Source: CAYXAA01 sp964462985 (GTDB lineage: Bacteria > Pseudomonadota > Alphaproteobacteria > Rhizobiales > Stappiaceae). Taken from it: DNA of 64,000 bases. The stretch lies in contig CAYXAA010000003.1 in assembly GCA_964462985.1 (NCBI GenBank), positions 62,001 through 126,000 of the forward strand, given 5' to 3'. Shown piece by piece: positions 51,683 to 60,157 of this stretch. The number at the start of each line of letters is the position of its first letter. The first letter of the stretch is position 1. The position numbers were made by a program, and so were the translations under genes. The notes below the pieces were generated by a model. The model saw only the letters and a list, made by a program, of their open reading frames with translations. It had not been told where the DNA came from and did no database searches.

Positions 51683-52180
51683 ATGAACGGCGAGATCTCA
51701 AAAAAACCGGCGAAGGCCACGAAGAAGGCCCCAAGGCGTGCCGCCGTCAGATCGGCACCCAAAAATGACCCTGGCGAGATTGTCCTTCTCTCGGGCGGCA
51801 ACCCGCAAATCGCCAAGGGCTACGGTGACGCGCCCGTCAAGGCCTATATCGCCGCCATGCCCGGCTGGAAGAGCGACCTCGGCCGGCGCCTCGACGCGAT
51901 TATCGAGCGCGCCGTGCCCAACGTCCGCAAGGCAGTCAAATGGAATTCGCCCTTCTACGGAGCGGACAATGAGGATCAAGGCTGGTTTCTCAGCTACCAC
52001 TGCTTCACGAAATACGTGAAGGTCACCTTCCTCCGCGGCGCCGCACTCGAACCAGTCCCCCCCGGAAAGTCCAAGCACCCGGAGGTGCGCTATCTCGACA
52101 TTTACGAGGGCGGATTCGATGAAACGCAGTTCGAGGAGTGGGTGAAGCAGGCGAGCAGACTGCCGGGGGAACGTATGTGA
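51683..52180 (+). CDS. DUF1801 domain protein
   Basis: The 165-aa protein has a lysine-rich leader (SKKPAKATKKAPRRAAVRSA) and a DUF1801 (YdhG-like) core: YIAAMPGWKSDLGRRLDAII, VRKAVKWNSPFYGADNEDQG, SYHCFTKYVKVTFLRGAAL. The family has an iron-binding frataxin-like fold in some members, but no defined reaction. The start at 51683 has CGGAG upstream; the longer frame overlaps the preceding small membrane gene and is not credible. Confidence 0.88.
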   Translation: MNGEISKKPAKATKKAPRRAAVRSAPKNDPGEIVLLSGGNPQIAKGYGDAPVKAYIAAMPGWKSDLGRRLDAIIERAVPNVRKAVKWNSPFYGADNEDQGWFLSYHCFTKYVKVTFLRGAALEPVPPGKSKHPEVRYLDIYEGGFDETQFEEWVKQASRLPGERM

Positions 52181-52258
52181 GCGCATTGGATTGGGCCTTG
52201 CGCGCAATTGCCCTTCACCGGGTAACGTTCTGTCTGGGGGAGAAAGCGAGCGAGCACG

Positions 52259-52738
52259 ATGTCCCCCGAAACCAACGAATACGAGTTGCGGATGGAGCGC
52301 CTGCTTGATGCGCCGCGCGCGGCCACGTGGCGCTGCTGGACGGAGCCCGACCTGTTGGAGCAATGGTTCGGGCCGCCAGGATGGACGACCGAAGTGAAGG
52401 CGCTCGATCAGCAGCCCGGCGGTGCGTCCCATATCGTCATGCGCGGGCCGAACGGGGAGGTGTCCGACGGCTCCGGCGTATTCCTCGAAGCGGACCCGCA
52501 TCGAAGGCTGGTGTTCACCAACGCGTTTACGGCGGGCTGGATCCCCGCCCGGCTGCCTGCCGTCGTTCCCTTCATGACCACGGTCATCGAGATATCCGAT
52601 GCGGCCGCCCGGACCCGCTATCTCGTGCGCGCTCTGCATTGGTCGGACGAGGCATGCAAGCAGCATGAGGCAATGGGTTTCCATGAGGGCTGGAAACAGA
52701 CCAGCCGTCAGCTCGAGGCGCTTGCGGGAACGCTCTGA
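52259..52738 (+). CDS. SRPBCC / AHSA1-domain protein (second)
   Basis: The 159-aa START-like protein has YELRMERLLDAPRAATWRCW, EPDLLEQWFGPPGWTTEVKA, FLEADPHRRLVFTNAF and HEGWKQTSRQLEALAGTL. This is the AHSA1 pattern seen in ArsR-linked proteins. It shares little sequence with the first copy beyond the fold. GGGGGAGAAAG upstream of the ATG is a plausible but distant ribosome site. Probably transcribed with the preceding genes. Confidence 0.88.
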   Translation: MSPETNEYELRMERLLDAPRAATWRCWTEPDLLEQWFGPPGWTTEVKALDQQPGGASHIVMRGPNGEVSDGSGVFLEADPHRRLVFTNAFTAGWIPARLPAVVPFMTTVIEISDAAARTRYLVRALHWSDEACKQHEAMGFHEGWKQTSRQLEALAGTL

Positions 52739-53131
52739 TCGATGAGGAGCGATGTGCGGGGTGGAACGTGCTGGTGAACCGGCCCGGCCCGCGCGCACCC
52801 GAAGGACCGAAGAGCCGAATGTCAGCGTCCGAAAATCAGGCCCAGGCCAGCCGGACGGCCGACGCCTGCAAGGCGCTCGAGATTCATCTCAAGGTCTCCG
52901 GCAATTGGGCCATCGCCGCATCGAGGTAATCGCCCGCGGCACCCAGCCCGTCCCCCAGCGCTATTTGGAGCGGTTGCCGTCTGGCACTTCGAGCGCGGAC
53001 ACCTCCATCACCGTCTCAGATGCCGCTCAGCGACCTGTAGCAATCGCGATCCGAATTCGGTGTCGCAGTTTGACATGGCTCAATTATGTTGATATCAACT
53101 CTTTATCGCGACGTGGAAGAGGAGGATTGCA
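52739..53131. other. 393-bp gap before the GST gene
   Basis: No convincing gene lies here. A 36-codon frame (52819-52929, MSASENQAQASRTADACKAL then EIHLKVSGNWAIAASR) reads like a protein fragment, but I recognise no family, and the surrounding longer frame is arginine-rich noise. The right end holds a promoter and palindrome for the GST gene. Confidence 0.5.
53070..53099 (+). promoter_or_regulatory. Promoter with palindromic operator for the GST gene
   Basis: TTGACA at 53070-53075 and TATCAA at 53093-53098 are 17 bp apart. The perfect 12-bp palindrome GTTGATATCAAC (53088-53099) covers the -10, so a repressor bound there would block the polymerase. The type resembles MarR-family operators; no such regulator is nearby. 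Confidence 0.65.
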
Positions 53132-53809
53132 ATGCCCGTTGATGCCAGTGCCGAGATTGAAATCGGCGCCTACGCCTGGGTACCGCCCTTCGCCCAGGGC
53201 CTAGTCCGTGACCTGCGCGTCCGCTGGGCGCTCGAGGAGGCTGGTCTTTCCTATCGCGAGCGGCTGCTCAACCCGGCGGAGGAAAAGCCGCAGGACTATT
53301 TCCGTGAACAGCCGTTCGGGCAGGTGCCGATTTTCAACGAAGGCGGCATCCACATGTTCGAGAGCGGTGCGATCGTGCTTCACATAGCCGAGCGCTCGGA
53401 AAATCTTATGCCGCGCGACGCGGCCGGCCGCGCGCGCGTGAGCACCTGGGTATTCGCGGCGCTGAACAGCGTCGAACCAGCGATCTCCGAACTGGCTGAA
53501 ATCGATCTCTTTCATGCCGATGCGGACTGGGCCCGACTTCGCCGTCCCGAGGCGGAAAGGAACGTGCGGTCACGGCTGGACCGGCTGTCTGCCTGGCTTG
53601 GTCAGCGCGACTATCTGGAGAGCCAGTTCACCGCCGGCGACCTTATGATGACGACGGTGCTGCGCATCCTGCGCCACACGGACCTTGTCTCCGAGTTCCC
53701 GAACCTCGCCCACTATCAGCAGCGCTGCGAGGCGCGGCCGGCGTTCCAGCGCGCCCTTGAGGCCCAGCTCGCCCCCTTTGCCAGGAACGCCCCTTCCGCG
53801 GCGGCGTAA
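53132..53809 (+). CDS. Glutathione S-transferase family protein
   Basis: The 225-aa protein has the thioredoxin-like N-terminal domain (DLRVRWALEEAGLSYRERLL, EQPFGQVPIFNEGGIHMFES with the cis-Pro, GAIVLHIAERS) and an all-helical C-terminal domain (YLESQFTAGDLMMTTVLRIL). It conjugates glutathione to an electrophile in the cytoplasm. GAGGAGG precedes the ATG. Next to DUF1428 and YCII genes, it looks like part of a detoxification run. Confidence 0.9.
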   Translation: MPVDASAEIEIGAYAWVPPFAQGLVRDLRVRWALEEAGLSYRERLLNPAEEKPQDYFREQPFGQVPIFNEGGIHMFESGAIVLHIAERSENLMPRDAAGRARVSTWVFAALNSVEPAISELAEIDLFHADADWARLRRPEAERNVRSRLDRLSAWLGQRDYLESQFTAGDLMMTTVLRILRHTDLVSEFPNLAHYQQRCEARPAFQRALEAQLAPFARNAPSAAA

Positions 53810-53835
53810 ACCTCCCGAGCTCAAGAGGAAATCAC

Positions 53836-54549
53836 ATGACCTATGTGGAAGGGATCGTCCTTGCCGTGCCGGCCGAGAACAAGGAGGCCTATCGCCAGCT
53901 CGCTGCCGGGACGGTGGACCTGTTCAAGGAATCCGGCGCCACCAGGCTGGTGGAGGCCTGGGGCGACGACGTTCCTAACGGCGAACTCACCGACTTCAGA
54001 CGCGCGGTGAAGGCGAAGCAGGACGAAGTGATCGTGTTCGCGTGGATCGAGTATCCCGACAAGGAGACCCACGAGGCTGCCGGGGCCAGAATCATGGATG
54101 ATCCGCGCATGCAGGAGATCGCGGCATCGACGCTCTTCGAAAGCAAGCGGATGATCTACGGCGGCTTTGCGTCAATCGTCGAGGAGAGGTTTGATGATGA
54201 AACGGGCTATATCGACGGCTCGCTGATGCCGGTTCCGCTAGGGAGCAAAGACGCCTACCGTGACATGGTGGCGTCGCAGGCGGCGGTATTCAAGGAGTAT
54301 GGCGCGACGCGCATCGTCGATGCCTGGGCCGACGCCGTACCGGACGGGGATGTCACCGATTACAAGAGCGCCGTTATGGCGGGCAGAGACGAAGCCGTGG
54401 TCTTTTCCTGGATCGAATGGCCGTCGAAGACGGTCCGCGATCAGGCCTGGCCGAAGATTTTCGCCGACCCGCGCATGCACCCGGAAACGGTCTATGGCGA
54501 CAACCGTCGCAGGGTCTACGGCGGATTCGAGCCGATCGTCATCGGTTGA
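53836..54549 (+). CDS. Tandem DUF1428 protein
   Basis: The 237-aa protein contains two DUF1428 domains in a row. Copy one is MTYVEGIVLAVPAENKEAYR ... ARIMDDPRMQEIA ... KRMIYGGFASIV, and copy two is YIDGSLMPVPLGSKDAYRDM ... KIFADPRMHPETV ... RRVYGGFEPIVIG. DUF1428 (YbaA-like) proteins are usually one domain of about 120 aa, so this is an internal duplication/fusion. The dimeric alpha/beta-barrel fold could pair within one chain. The function is unknown; it follows the GST gene closely and AAGAGGAA precedes the ATG. Confidence 0.88.
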   Translation: MTYVEGIVLAVPAENKEAYRQLAAGTVDLFKESGATRLVEAWGDDVPNGELTDFRRAVKAKQDEVIVFAWIEYPDKETHEAAGARIMDDPRMQEIAASTLFESKRMIYGGFASIVEERFDDETGYIDGSLMPVPLGSKDAYRDMVASQAAVFKEYGATRIVDAWADAVPDGDVTDYKSAVMAGRDEAVVFSWIEWPSKTVRDQAWPKIFADPRMHPETVYGDNRRRVYGGFEPIVIG

Positions 54550-54672
54550 GCCACGTCCTCGTCGCTGGTCAAGACGTGAATACCCGTCCGCCGGCATTGT
54601 GTCTGTCCTCCGATGGAGCGGATCAACCATCCTGCCTTTTTCCAATCGATGAAGCGCCGCGGAGGTACGGGC

Positions 54673-55041
54673 ATGAGTGCGAAGGACACCTATCTCGCAG
54701 TTTTTCTAAGCAACAAGACGAGCCCGCGCTGGCGGGCATGGTACGCGATGTCCGAAGAGGAGCGGCGGGCGAAGGACGCGGAAGGGCTTGCCGCACTGAA
54801 AGCCTGGGACGAGAAGCATCGCGATGCGGTCGTTTATGAGGGCGGCCCGCTGGGCAATACCAAGCGCATGTCGCCCGACGGCATGATGGATGTGACGAAC
54901 GAACTGACGGTCTTCGTGGTCGTCCGTGCGCGGTCACACGAAGCTGCCACGCAGATGTTCGAGGGCCATCCGCACTTCACAATCTTTCCTTGTGACGCGG
55001 TGGAGGTGATGCCCCTCCTTGGTCCCGACACCGACAAATGA
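54673..55041 (+). CDS. YCII-related domain protein
   Basis: The 122-aa protein has the YCII-type dimeric barrel pattern (YAMSEEERRAKDAEGLAALK, ELTVFVVVRARSHEAATQMF, HPHFTIFPCDAVEVMPLLG). CGGAGG 7 bases before the ATG fixes this start rather than the longer frame. Small enzymes of this fold include isomerases and dehalogenases, but many act as regulators. It ends 11 bp from the convergent FMN-reductase gene. Confidence 0.82.
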   Translation: MSAKDTYLAVFLSNKTSPRWRAWYAMSEEERRAKDAEGLAALKAWDEKHRDAVVYEGGPLGNTKRMSPDGMMDVTNELTVFVVVRARSHEAATQMFEGHPHFTIFPCDAVEVMPLLGPDTDK

Positions 55042-55052
55042 CCCGGCGTCTT

Positions 55053-55583
55053 CTAGCCGATCGATTTGAAGAACGCCCGCACCGCCTCGAACAGGAACGC
55101 CTCCGTCGCCTCGTCCGCCAGCCGGCCGTCCTTCACTTTTGAAGGGGCATTGGTGATGACCACCTCCTGCCAGGCGAAGGTCTTCGCCAGCAGGGCGCCG
55201 AGAACGGTCTTCAGATGCATCTGCGCCCGAACGCCCCCGAGCGCTCCGCCTGAAACGGAGGCGACAAAGACCGGCTTGTCCTTGAATACGGAATTGTAGC
55301 CGGGCCGGGAGGCCCAATCGATTGCGTTCTTGAGCACGCCCGGGACGCTGTAGTTGTATTCGGGCGTCACGATGATCACGCCATCGGCCTCGGCGACCGC
55401 CTGCTTTAGTGCGGTCACCGTGTCCGGCAGTGGGTCGAGATCGGCGTTGTAGTGCGGCAGGGTACCGATGTCGAAACGGGTGAATCGCGCTTCGCCGGAA
55501 AGCCTGTCGCAAATGGTGTCAACCACCGCGCGGGAGGAGGCCTCCGCCCGGAGGCTTCCGGCAAGACACAACACCGATTTCAT
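55053..55583 (-). CDS. NADPH-dependent FMN reductase family
   Basis: This 176-aa flavodoxin-like reductase has LCLAGSLRAEASSRAVVDTI (phosphate loop) and VIIVTPEYNYSVPGVLKNAI, continuing DWASRP. These flavoproteins reduce quinones, chromate or free FMN with NAD(P)H. It is the last gene of the long leftward operon, starting 2 bp after the TRAP large permease. In a ring-cleavage locus a quinone-to-hydroquinone reduction is the natural guess. Confidence 0.92.
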   Translation of the reverse strand: MKSVLCLAGSLRAEASSRAVVDTICDRLSGEARFTRFDIGTLPHYNADLDPLPDTVTALKQAVAEADGVIIVTPEYNYSVPGVLKNAIDWASRPGYNSVFKDKPVFVASVSGGALGGVRAQMHLKTVLGALLAKTFAWQEVVITNAPSKVKDGRLADEATEAFLFEAVRAFFKSIG

Positions 55584-55585
55584 TT

Positions 55586-56902
55586 TTACAACCTCGCAAG
55601 CCAGACAGCAATCGGAGGAAAGGCAACGATAACGGCAAGGCCGAGGATCATCGCCAGCACGAAGGGCACAGCGCCGCGAAACACCTCCCCGACGGTCACG
55701 GTTTTGTCGTCGATCGCCGACTTGATCGTATAGACCGATAGGCCGAACGGCGGCGTCAGCAGGCCGATTTCCACCGCGACGACCGTCAGGACGCCGAACC
55801 AGATCAGGTCGAAGCCGGCACCCTTGGCCACGGGCAGGGCAATCGGCAGCAGGATCAGCATGATCGAGATTGAATCGATCAGAAAGCCCATGACGATGAC
55901 GAGCAGCAGGAACGCGAACAGGAAGCCGTAGGGACTGATGCCGCCGCCGAGCAGAAGTTCCGCCAACGCGCTTGGCAGGCCCGACATGGCGAGCATGCGG
56001 CTGAAGAAGGTCGCCGCCAGGATCAGGAACAGCACCGAAACCGTCACCTGGCCGGTCTCGACCAGCAGCGACCAGAACTTGCGCAGATCGAGCGACCGCC
56101 GCAACAGTGCGATCACCAAAGCGCCGAGGGCGCCGACCGCGCCCGCCTCGGTCGGATTGAGAAAGCCGCCGTAGATGCCACCGAGCACCAGCAGCACGAG
56201 AACAACGATCGGCACCGCCTTGCGCAGGAGGAACAGCACCGACAGCGGGGCGACGTCCTCGACCTGGCTGTCGTCTCGATCGAACACCGATCGCGGCGAC
56301 AGGGTCGCCATCAAAAGGATGGTGGCCGAGAACATAAGCGCGAGCAGGATACCGGGACCGATCCCGGCAAGAAACATGCGGCCCACCGATTCCTCGGCCA
56401 GCACGGCATAGACGATCATCAGCAGCGACGGCGGGATCAGCATGCCGAGCACGGAGCTGCCGGCGACGACGCCGGTCGAGAACCGGCGGCTGTAGCCATG
56501 GCGCGTCATCTCAGGCACAGCGACCCGTGAAAACACCGAAGCCGAGGCGATCGAAATGCCGGTGATCGAGGCAAACACGGCATTGGCGAACACCGTGGCA
56601 ATGCCGAGGCCGGCGCGCACGCGTCGCAGCAACCGTTCGAACACGTCGAACGTGTCCTTGCCGACGCCGGAGATGGTGACAAGCAGGCCCATCAGCACGA
56701 ACAGGGGCACGACGGCGAAGAGATATTCCTCGAGGCTGTCGTTCGCGACCGAGCCGATCATGCGCATGGCGACCGTTTCGTTGCGGATCAGGGCGACCGC
56801 ACCAAAGGAGACCACGATCATGCCGATTCCGATCGGCATGCCAAGTCCAATCAAGACGATCAGGAGGCCAATTGCGGCGGCGCCGATCTCGATTCCGGTC
56901 AT
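55586..56902 (-). CDS. TRAP transporter large permease (DctM type, second system)
   Basis: The 438-aa DctM protein has about twelve helices: AAIGLLIVLIGLGMPIGIGM, LFAVVPLFVLMGLLVTISGV, NAVFASITGISIASASVFSR, LGMLIPPSLLMIVYAVLAEE. The start at 56902 overlaps the small permease stop by 4 bp; a longer frame reads out of phase through that gene. It is the channel subunit of the catabolic operon's importer. Confidence 0.94.
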   Translation of the reverse strand: MTGIEIGAAAIGLLIVLIGLGMPIGIGMIVVSFGAVALIRNETVAMRMIGSVANDSLEEYLFAVVPLFVLMGLLVTISGVGKDTFDVFERLLRRVRAGLGIATVFANAVFASITGISIASASVFSRVAVPEMTRHGYSRRFSTGVVAGSSVLGMLIPPSLLMIVYAVLAEESVGRMFLAGIGPGILLALMFSATILLMATLSPRSVFDRDDSQVEDVAPLSVLFLLRKAVPIVVLVLLVLGGIYGGFLNPTEAGAVGALGALVIALLRRSLDLRKFWSLLVETGQVTVSVLFLILAATFFSRMLAMSGLPSALAELLLGGGISPYGFLFAFLLLVIVMGFLIDSISIMLILLPIALPVAKGAGFDLIWFGVLTVVAVEIGLLTPPFGLSVYTIKSAIDDKTVTVGEVFRGAVPFVLAMILGLAVIVAFPPIAVWLARL

Positions 56903-57468
56903 GGCGCGCTGTCCCGATCGGTCGAAGGACTTCTGAAAACGCGGGCGGCCTGAACCGCAAACTGAGCGGTTGCAACGACAGCACCGATCAGGATCAGCGC
57001 CCGGAACGGCCAGGTTGGCATTGTCATGACGCCCGTCACGCCGATGAATTCGTGATGCGCGAAATCGCGCTGGAGGATGCCCAACGTGGAGTATGCGATG
57101 GCGCCGCAGACAAGCATGCCGAACAGGCTCCAGAGCCCCGACATCAGGACGGCGCCCCGCGGCCATTTGGTTGTCAGCATCACGAGAAAAAAGTCGGCAC
57201 GGGCCAGCCGGTCGTTGCGGACAGTCGTGCCGAGCTGCAGGAACACGATCATGACGAGCGTCAACGCGCCAACTTCGGAAACCAACGGCAACGAGCTGCC
57301 GAGCACATTGCGCGCTACGACGTCGCAGCAGATCATGATCATCAGGAGCACGATCATCAGCGTGCCCAGCGCGGCGAGACCATCCACCGCCCGGTTCCAA
57401 ATGCCGGCTCCACCATGGGCCCGGCGCCGCGTCGGGGCGGCGCCGGAGGACGTGTCGTCGAAGGGCAT
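56899..57468 (-). CDS. TRAP transporter small permease (DctQ type, second system)
   Basis: The 189-aa DctQ protein has four helices (GLAALGTLMIVLLMIMICCD, VGALTLVMIVFLQLGTTVRN, LMSGLWSLFGMLVCGAIAYS and ALILIGAVVATAQFAVQAAR). I start at MPFDDTSSG at 57468, 22 bp past the binding-protein stop; the longer frame covers that gene antiphase and is not real. Confidence 0.9.
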   Translation of the reverse strand: MPFDDTSSGAAPTRRRAHGGAGIWNRAVDGLAALGTLMIVLLMIMICCDVVARNVLGSSLPLVSEVGALTLVMIVFLQLGTTVRNDRLARADFFLVMLTTKWPRGAVLMSGLWSLFGMLVCGAIAYSTLGILQRDFAHHEFIGVTGVMTMPTWPFRALILIGAVVATAQFAVQAARVFRSPSTDRDSAP

Positions 57469-57490
57469 GGGCGATCCGATCGCGACCAGA

Positions 57491-58570
57491 CTACTGGGTC
57501 TTGTCCCAGTCGCGCACCGGCTTTTCGCCACGGGCACGCAGGCCGTCCATGTAGGCCTCGAGGAACTCACGGCCAGGCAGTCCGCGGGCCTCGGCGTTTC
57601 CGGCCCATTCGCCGGCAAGGTCTGGAAGCTGGTTCACCCACTTCTGCCGCATCTCCTCCGGCAGCACGAACATCGTGACCGGCGTGGCCTGCGATGCGCC
57701 GAGTTCCTGAATCTTCGTCAAGGCGGTCTCATGCCGTTCCATCAGGTCTTGGGCATGGGCCTTCGAATACACCTTGCCGGCTGCCAACAGCGCGTCCTGA
57801 ACCTCCTTCGGCAGCGAGTCCCAGGTGTCGCGATTGATGGCGAGGCCGCCTGAGAACACCACGCCGGCATCAGCGCGGGTGATGTGCGGCGCCACTTCGT
57901 AGAGCTTGGTTGGTAACACGCCGAGCGCGAGCGACAGCACGCCATCGGACACGCCGGTCTGGATATCGGTGTAGAATGTCGTCAGCGCCCCATCCACGGG
58001 ATTAGCGCCCAGGCCGCGCAGCCAGGTGCCCAGCACACCAGGCGCCGAGATCTTGAGGCCGATCAGGTCGTTGAGCGACTGGATCGGCGTCTTGGTGTAA
58101 AGGTCGTAGCTGTCGGAGCCGGTGGCGCCGAGGAACACGAGATTGTACTGCTCCCATTCCTGCTTGAAGGCGGGGAACGACTCGAACAGCTCGGACATGG
58201 TGTCGAGCTGGACCGGCACGTTGTTCGTCGAGAACGGCGTGTAAGCGGTAACCTGGCTGAGCGGCATCTTGGCCGCCTCGAGATAGGAGAACACCCAGCC
58301 GATGTCGGTGACGCCCTCCTCGACCGAGGTCAATGTGGCATTGGCCTTGTAGAGCTGGCCGCCGAAGGCTTCCTGCCACTCGATCTTGTAATCACCCTTC
58401 TCGGCTAGGATACGGTCCACCTCCGGCATGAAATGGCTCTGGATCATGCCGATCCAGGGAATGGTGGTGGGATGGCTCGACGCCACGGTCAGGCTGATGG
58501 TCTCTTGCGAGAGCGCCGCCGTCGGCAGGGCCATTGCGCCTGCAAGCAGAAGTGCCGCGAATGTCTTCAT
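57491..58570 (-). CDS. TRAP transporter substrate-binding protein (DctP type, second system)
   Basis: The 359-aa protein has a signal peptide (KTFAALLLAGAMALPTAALS) and a DctP fold: VASSHPTTIPWIGMIQSHFM, EWQEAFGGQLYKANATLTSV, LNDLIGLKISAPGVLGTWLR. The position of the usual ligand Arg reads ISAPG here, so the carboxylate grip may differ from C4-dicarboxylate binders. GGAGGATC fixes the start. The ligand is presumably the substrate of the ring-cleavage locus. Confidence 0.92.
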   Translation of the reverse strand: MKTFAALLLAGAMALPTAALSQETISLTVASSHPTTIPWIGMIQSHFMPEVDRILAEKGDYKIEWQEAFGGQLYKANATLTSVEEGVTDIGWVFSYLEAAKMPLSQVTAYTPFSTNNVPVQLDTMSELFESFPAFKQEWEQYNLVFLGATGSDSYDLYTKTPIQSLNDLIGLKISAPGVLGTWLRGLGANPVDGALTTFYTDIQTGVSDGVLSLALGVLPTKLYEVAPHITRADAGVVFSGGLAINRDTWDSLPKEVQDALLAAGKVYSKAHAQDLMERHETALTKIQELGASQATPVTMFVLPEEMRQKWVNQLPDLAGEWAGNAEARGLPGREFLEAYMDGLRARGEKPVRDWDKTQ

Positions 58571-58595
58571 TGCTGATCCTCCCATCTGTTATTCT

Positions 58596-58979
58596 CTAGA
58601 TCACCGAGAAGGTCTGGCTCGACGCGTTAAGCCGGATGGTTACGGTGCCTTCGTTGATCATCCAGGGCCGAACAGTAAAGTGGCGGGCGCCCCGGACGTG
58701 CATCGGATCGCGCTGGGCGATAGCGACGGCGTCCGCGCGCGAGGCGGCACGCACGACGACAAGACCGTCGCCCTCCCAGGTCTTCTCGTCGTCCGACCAC
58801 ATTGGTCCGGCGGCGAACAGGACACCTTCCCGTTCGAGCCCGACCTGAAAAGCGAGATGATCCTCAAGGTTTTCCAGCACCGGGCCGATACCCTCCACCG
58901 GCTCGGTGAAGATCGCGTAAAGCTGCTTTTGCAGCATTGCGCTGCTGGCGCTCATGACTTCGCCGACGGGAATCGACAT
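58596..58979 (-). CDS. YciI-like protein of the catabolic operon
   Basis: The 127-aa protein has the YciI fold features: LEDHLAFQVGLEREGVLFAA, continuing GPMWSDD, then AIAQRDPMHVRGARHFTVRP, continuing WMINEGT, with a conserved His in EDHL. Known YciI relatives include 5-chlorohydroxyhydroquinone dehydrochlorinase (TftG). A similar lyase or isomerase role on a ring-derived intermediate is possible here, but this is inference. GGGAGGAGG precedes the ATG, and it lies between the CoA-transferase and TRAP genes. Confidence 0.85.
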   Translation of the reverse strand: MSIPVGEVMSASSAMLQKQLYAIFTEPVEGIGPVLENLEDHLAFQVGLEREGVLFAAGPMWSDDEKTWEGDGLVVVRAASRADAVAIAQRDPMHVRGARHFTVRPWMINEGTVTIRLNASSQTFSVI

Positions 58980-59001
58980 GGCCCCTCCTCCCGTATGTCC
59001 G

Positions 59002-60147
59002 CTAGCTTGCCTGCCCGGACTTCAGTTCCGCCCGGATCTCCGCCCCGTGTTCATCGAGTGTCGGCGGCGGGATGACCTGGAGGTCCGGCTCTCCGTCGAA
59101 ATTGTAAGGCGGCCGGACGGTCTTGAACGGCCCCATGGTCGGATGATTCGCCTCGACGGCGATCGAAAGGTGCTTTGCCTGCGGATCTTCCAGCGCCTCG
59201 TTGGAATCGTAGGCAGGCGAGTGCGGCACCTCGTGTTCGAGAAGGCGGGCACACCACTCGTCGCGGCTGCGCCTTGCGAAGATTGGGGTCAGGAATTCAA
59301 TCAGTTCCTGCTGGTGCGTGATGCGGCCCTGCCGCTCCGCGAAGCGCTCGTCGGTAAGGAGTTCCGGCGCCTCTACGGCGGCGACGAGACCCTCCCAGAA
59401 CTTCTGCGGCGAGGACAGATGGATCGCGATCCATTTTCCATCCGCGCAGGCGAAGGTGTAGGATTGGGATACCATCGGCCGACTGAGCGGCCCCATCACC
59501 TCACCCACGCTGAAATAGTGGGTGAAGCTGTCGAGATTGAAGTGGCACATTGCCTCGAGCATGGAGATATCGAGGCGGCGCCCCTTCCCGGTTTTGGTCC
59601 GCTCAAGCAGCGCCGCAACGATACCGAGCGCGGCATACTGGCCGGTGACCGCGTCGGCGATCGCCGGACCGATGACCCGAGGATTTGTCGGCGGTGTCAG
59701 CAGCCGTAGATAGGCGCTCGCCGCCTGTGCGACGGTGTCATAGGCCGGCCTGTCACGCGACGGACCGCTCTGGCCGAACCCGGTGATGGCGCAATAGACG
59801 AGACCCGGATTGAGGCGCTGCAGTTCTTCCGACCCGGCACCCAGCCGCTCGGCGACGCCCGGGCGGAAGTTCTGGATGAAAACGTCGGCCGTCCGGACCA
59901 GATCGTGAAACACGGCCCGATCGTCGGCCTCAGTGGTGTTGAGCGCGATCGAGCGCTTGTTGCGGTTGTAGGTCTGGAAGTGCGGCGAATAGAGGCCACC
60001 CTTGAAGGCACGGAACGGGTCTCCCGTGCCGGGGCGCTCGACCTTGATCACCTCGGCGCCAAGGTCGGCAAGATGCATGCCGGCGGCCGGCCCGGTGATG
60101 TAGGTGCCCATTTCGACGACGCGGATGCCGCGCAGGATCTTGGTCAT
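59002..60147 (-). CDS. Class III CoA-transferase (CaiB/BaiF family)
   Basis: The 381-aa protein moves CoA between acids through an aspartyl-CoA intermediate. GTYITGPAAGMHLADLGAEV, continuing IKVERPGTGDPFR, and FIQNFRPGVAERLG are family motifs; Asp137 (GPSRDRPAYDTVAQAAS) is the expected nucleophile. I start at MTKILRG, 10 bp after the citryl-CoA lyase-like stop. Beside a citryl-CoA lyase-like enzyme, it likely activates a hydroxy-acid for retro-Claisen cleavage. Confidence 0.93.
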   Translation of the reverse strand: MTKILRGIRVVEMGTYITGPAAGMHLADLGAEVIKVERPGTGDPFRAFKGGLYSPHFQTYNRNKRSIALNTTEADDRAVFHDLVRTADVFIQNFRPGVAERLGAGSEELQRLNPGLVYCAITGFGQSGPSRDRPAYDTVAQAASAYLRLLTPPTNPRVIGPAIADAVTGQYAALGIVAALLERTKTGKGRRLDISMLEAMCHFNLDSFTHYFSVGEVMGPLSRPMVSQSYTFACADGKWIAIHLSSPQKFWEGLVAAVEAPELLTDERFAERQGRITHQQELIEFLTPIFARRSRDEWCARLLEHEVPHSPAYDSNEALEDPQAKHLSIAVEANHPTMGPFKTVRPPYNFDGEPDLQVIPPPTLDEHGAEIRAELKSGQAS

Positions 60148-60157
60148 GACGCAGCCC

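Noticed and set aside
52752..53204. A 150-codon rightward frame before the GST gene
   Set aside because: It overlaps the GST start and promoter, and its composition is typical of non-coding GC-rich DNA.
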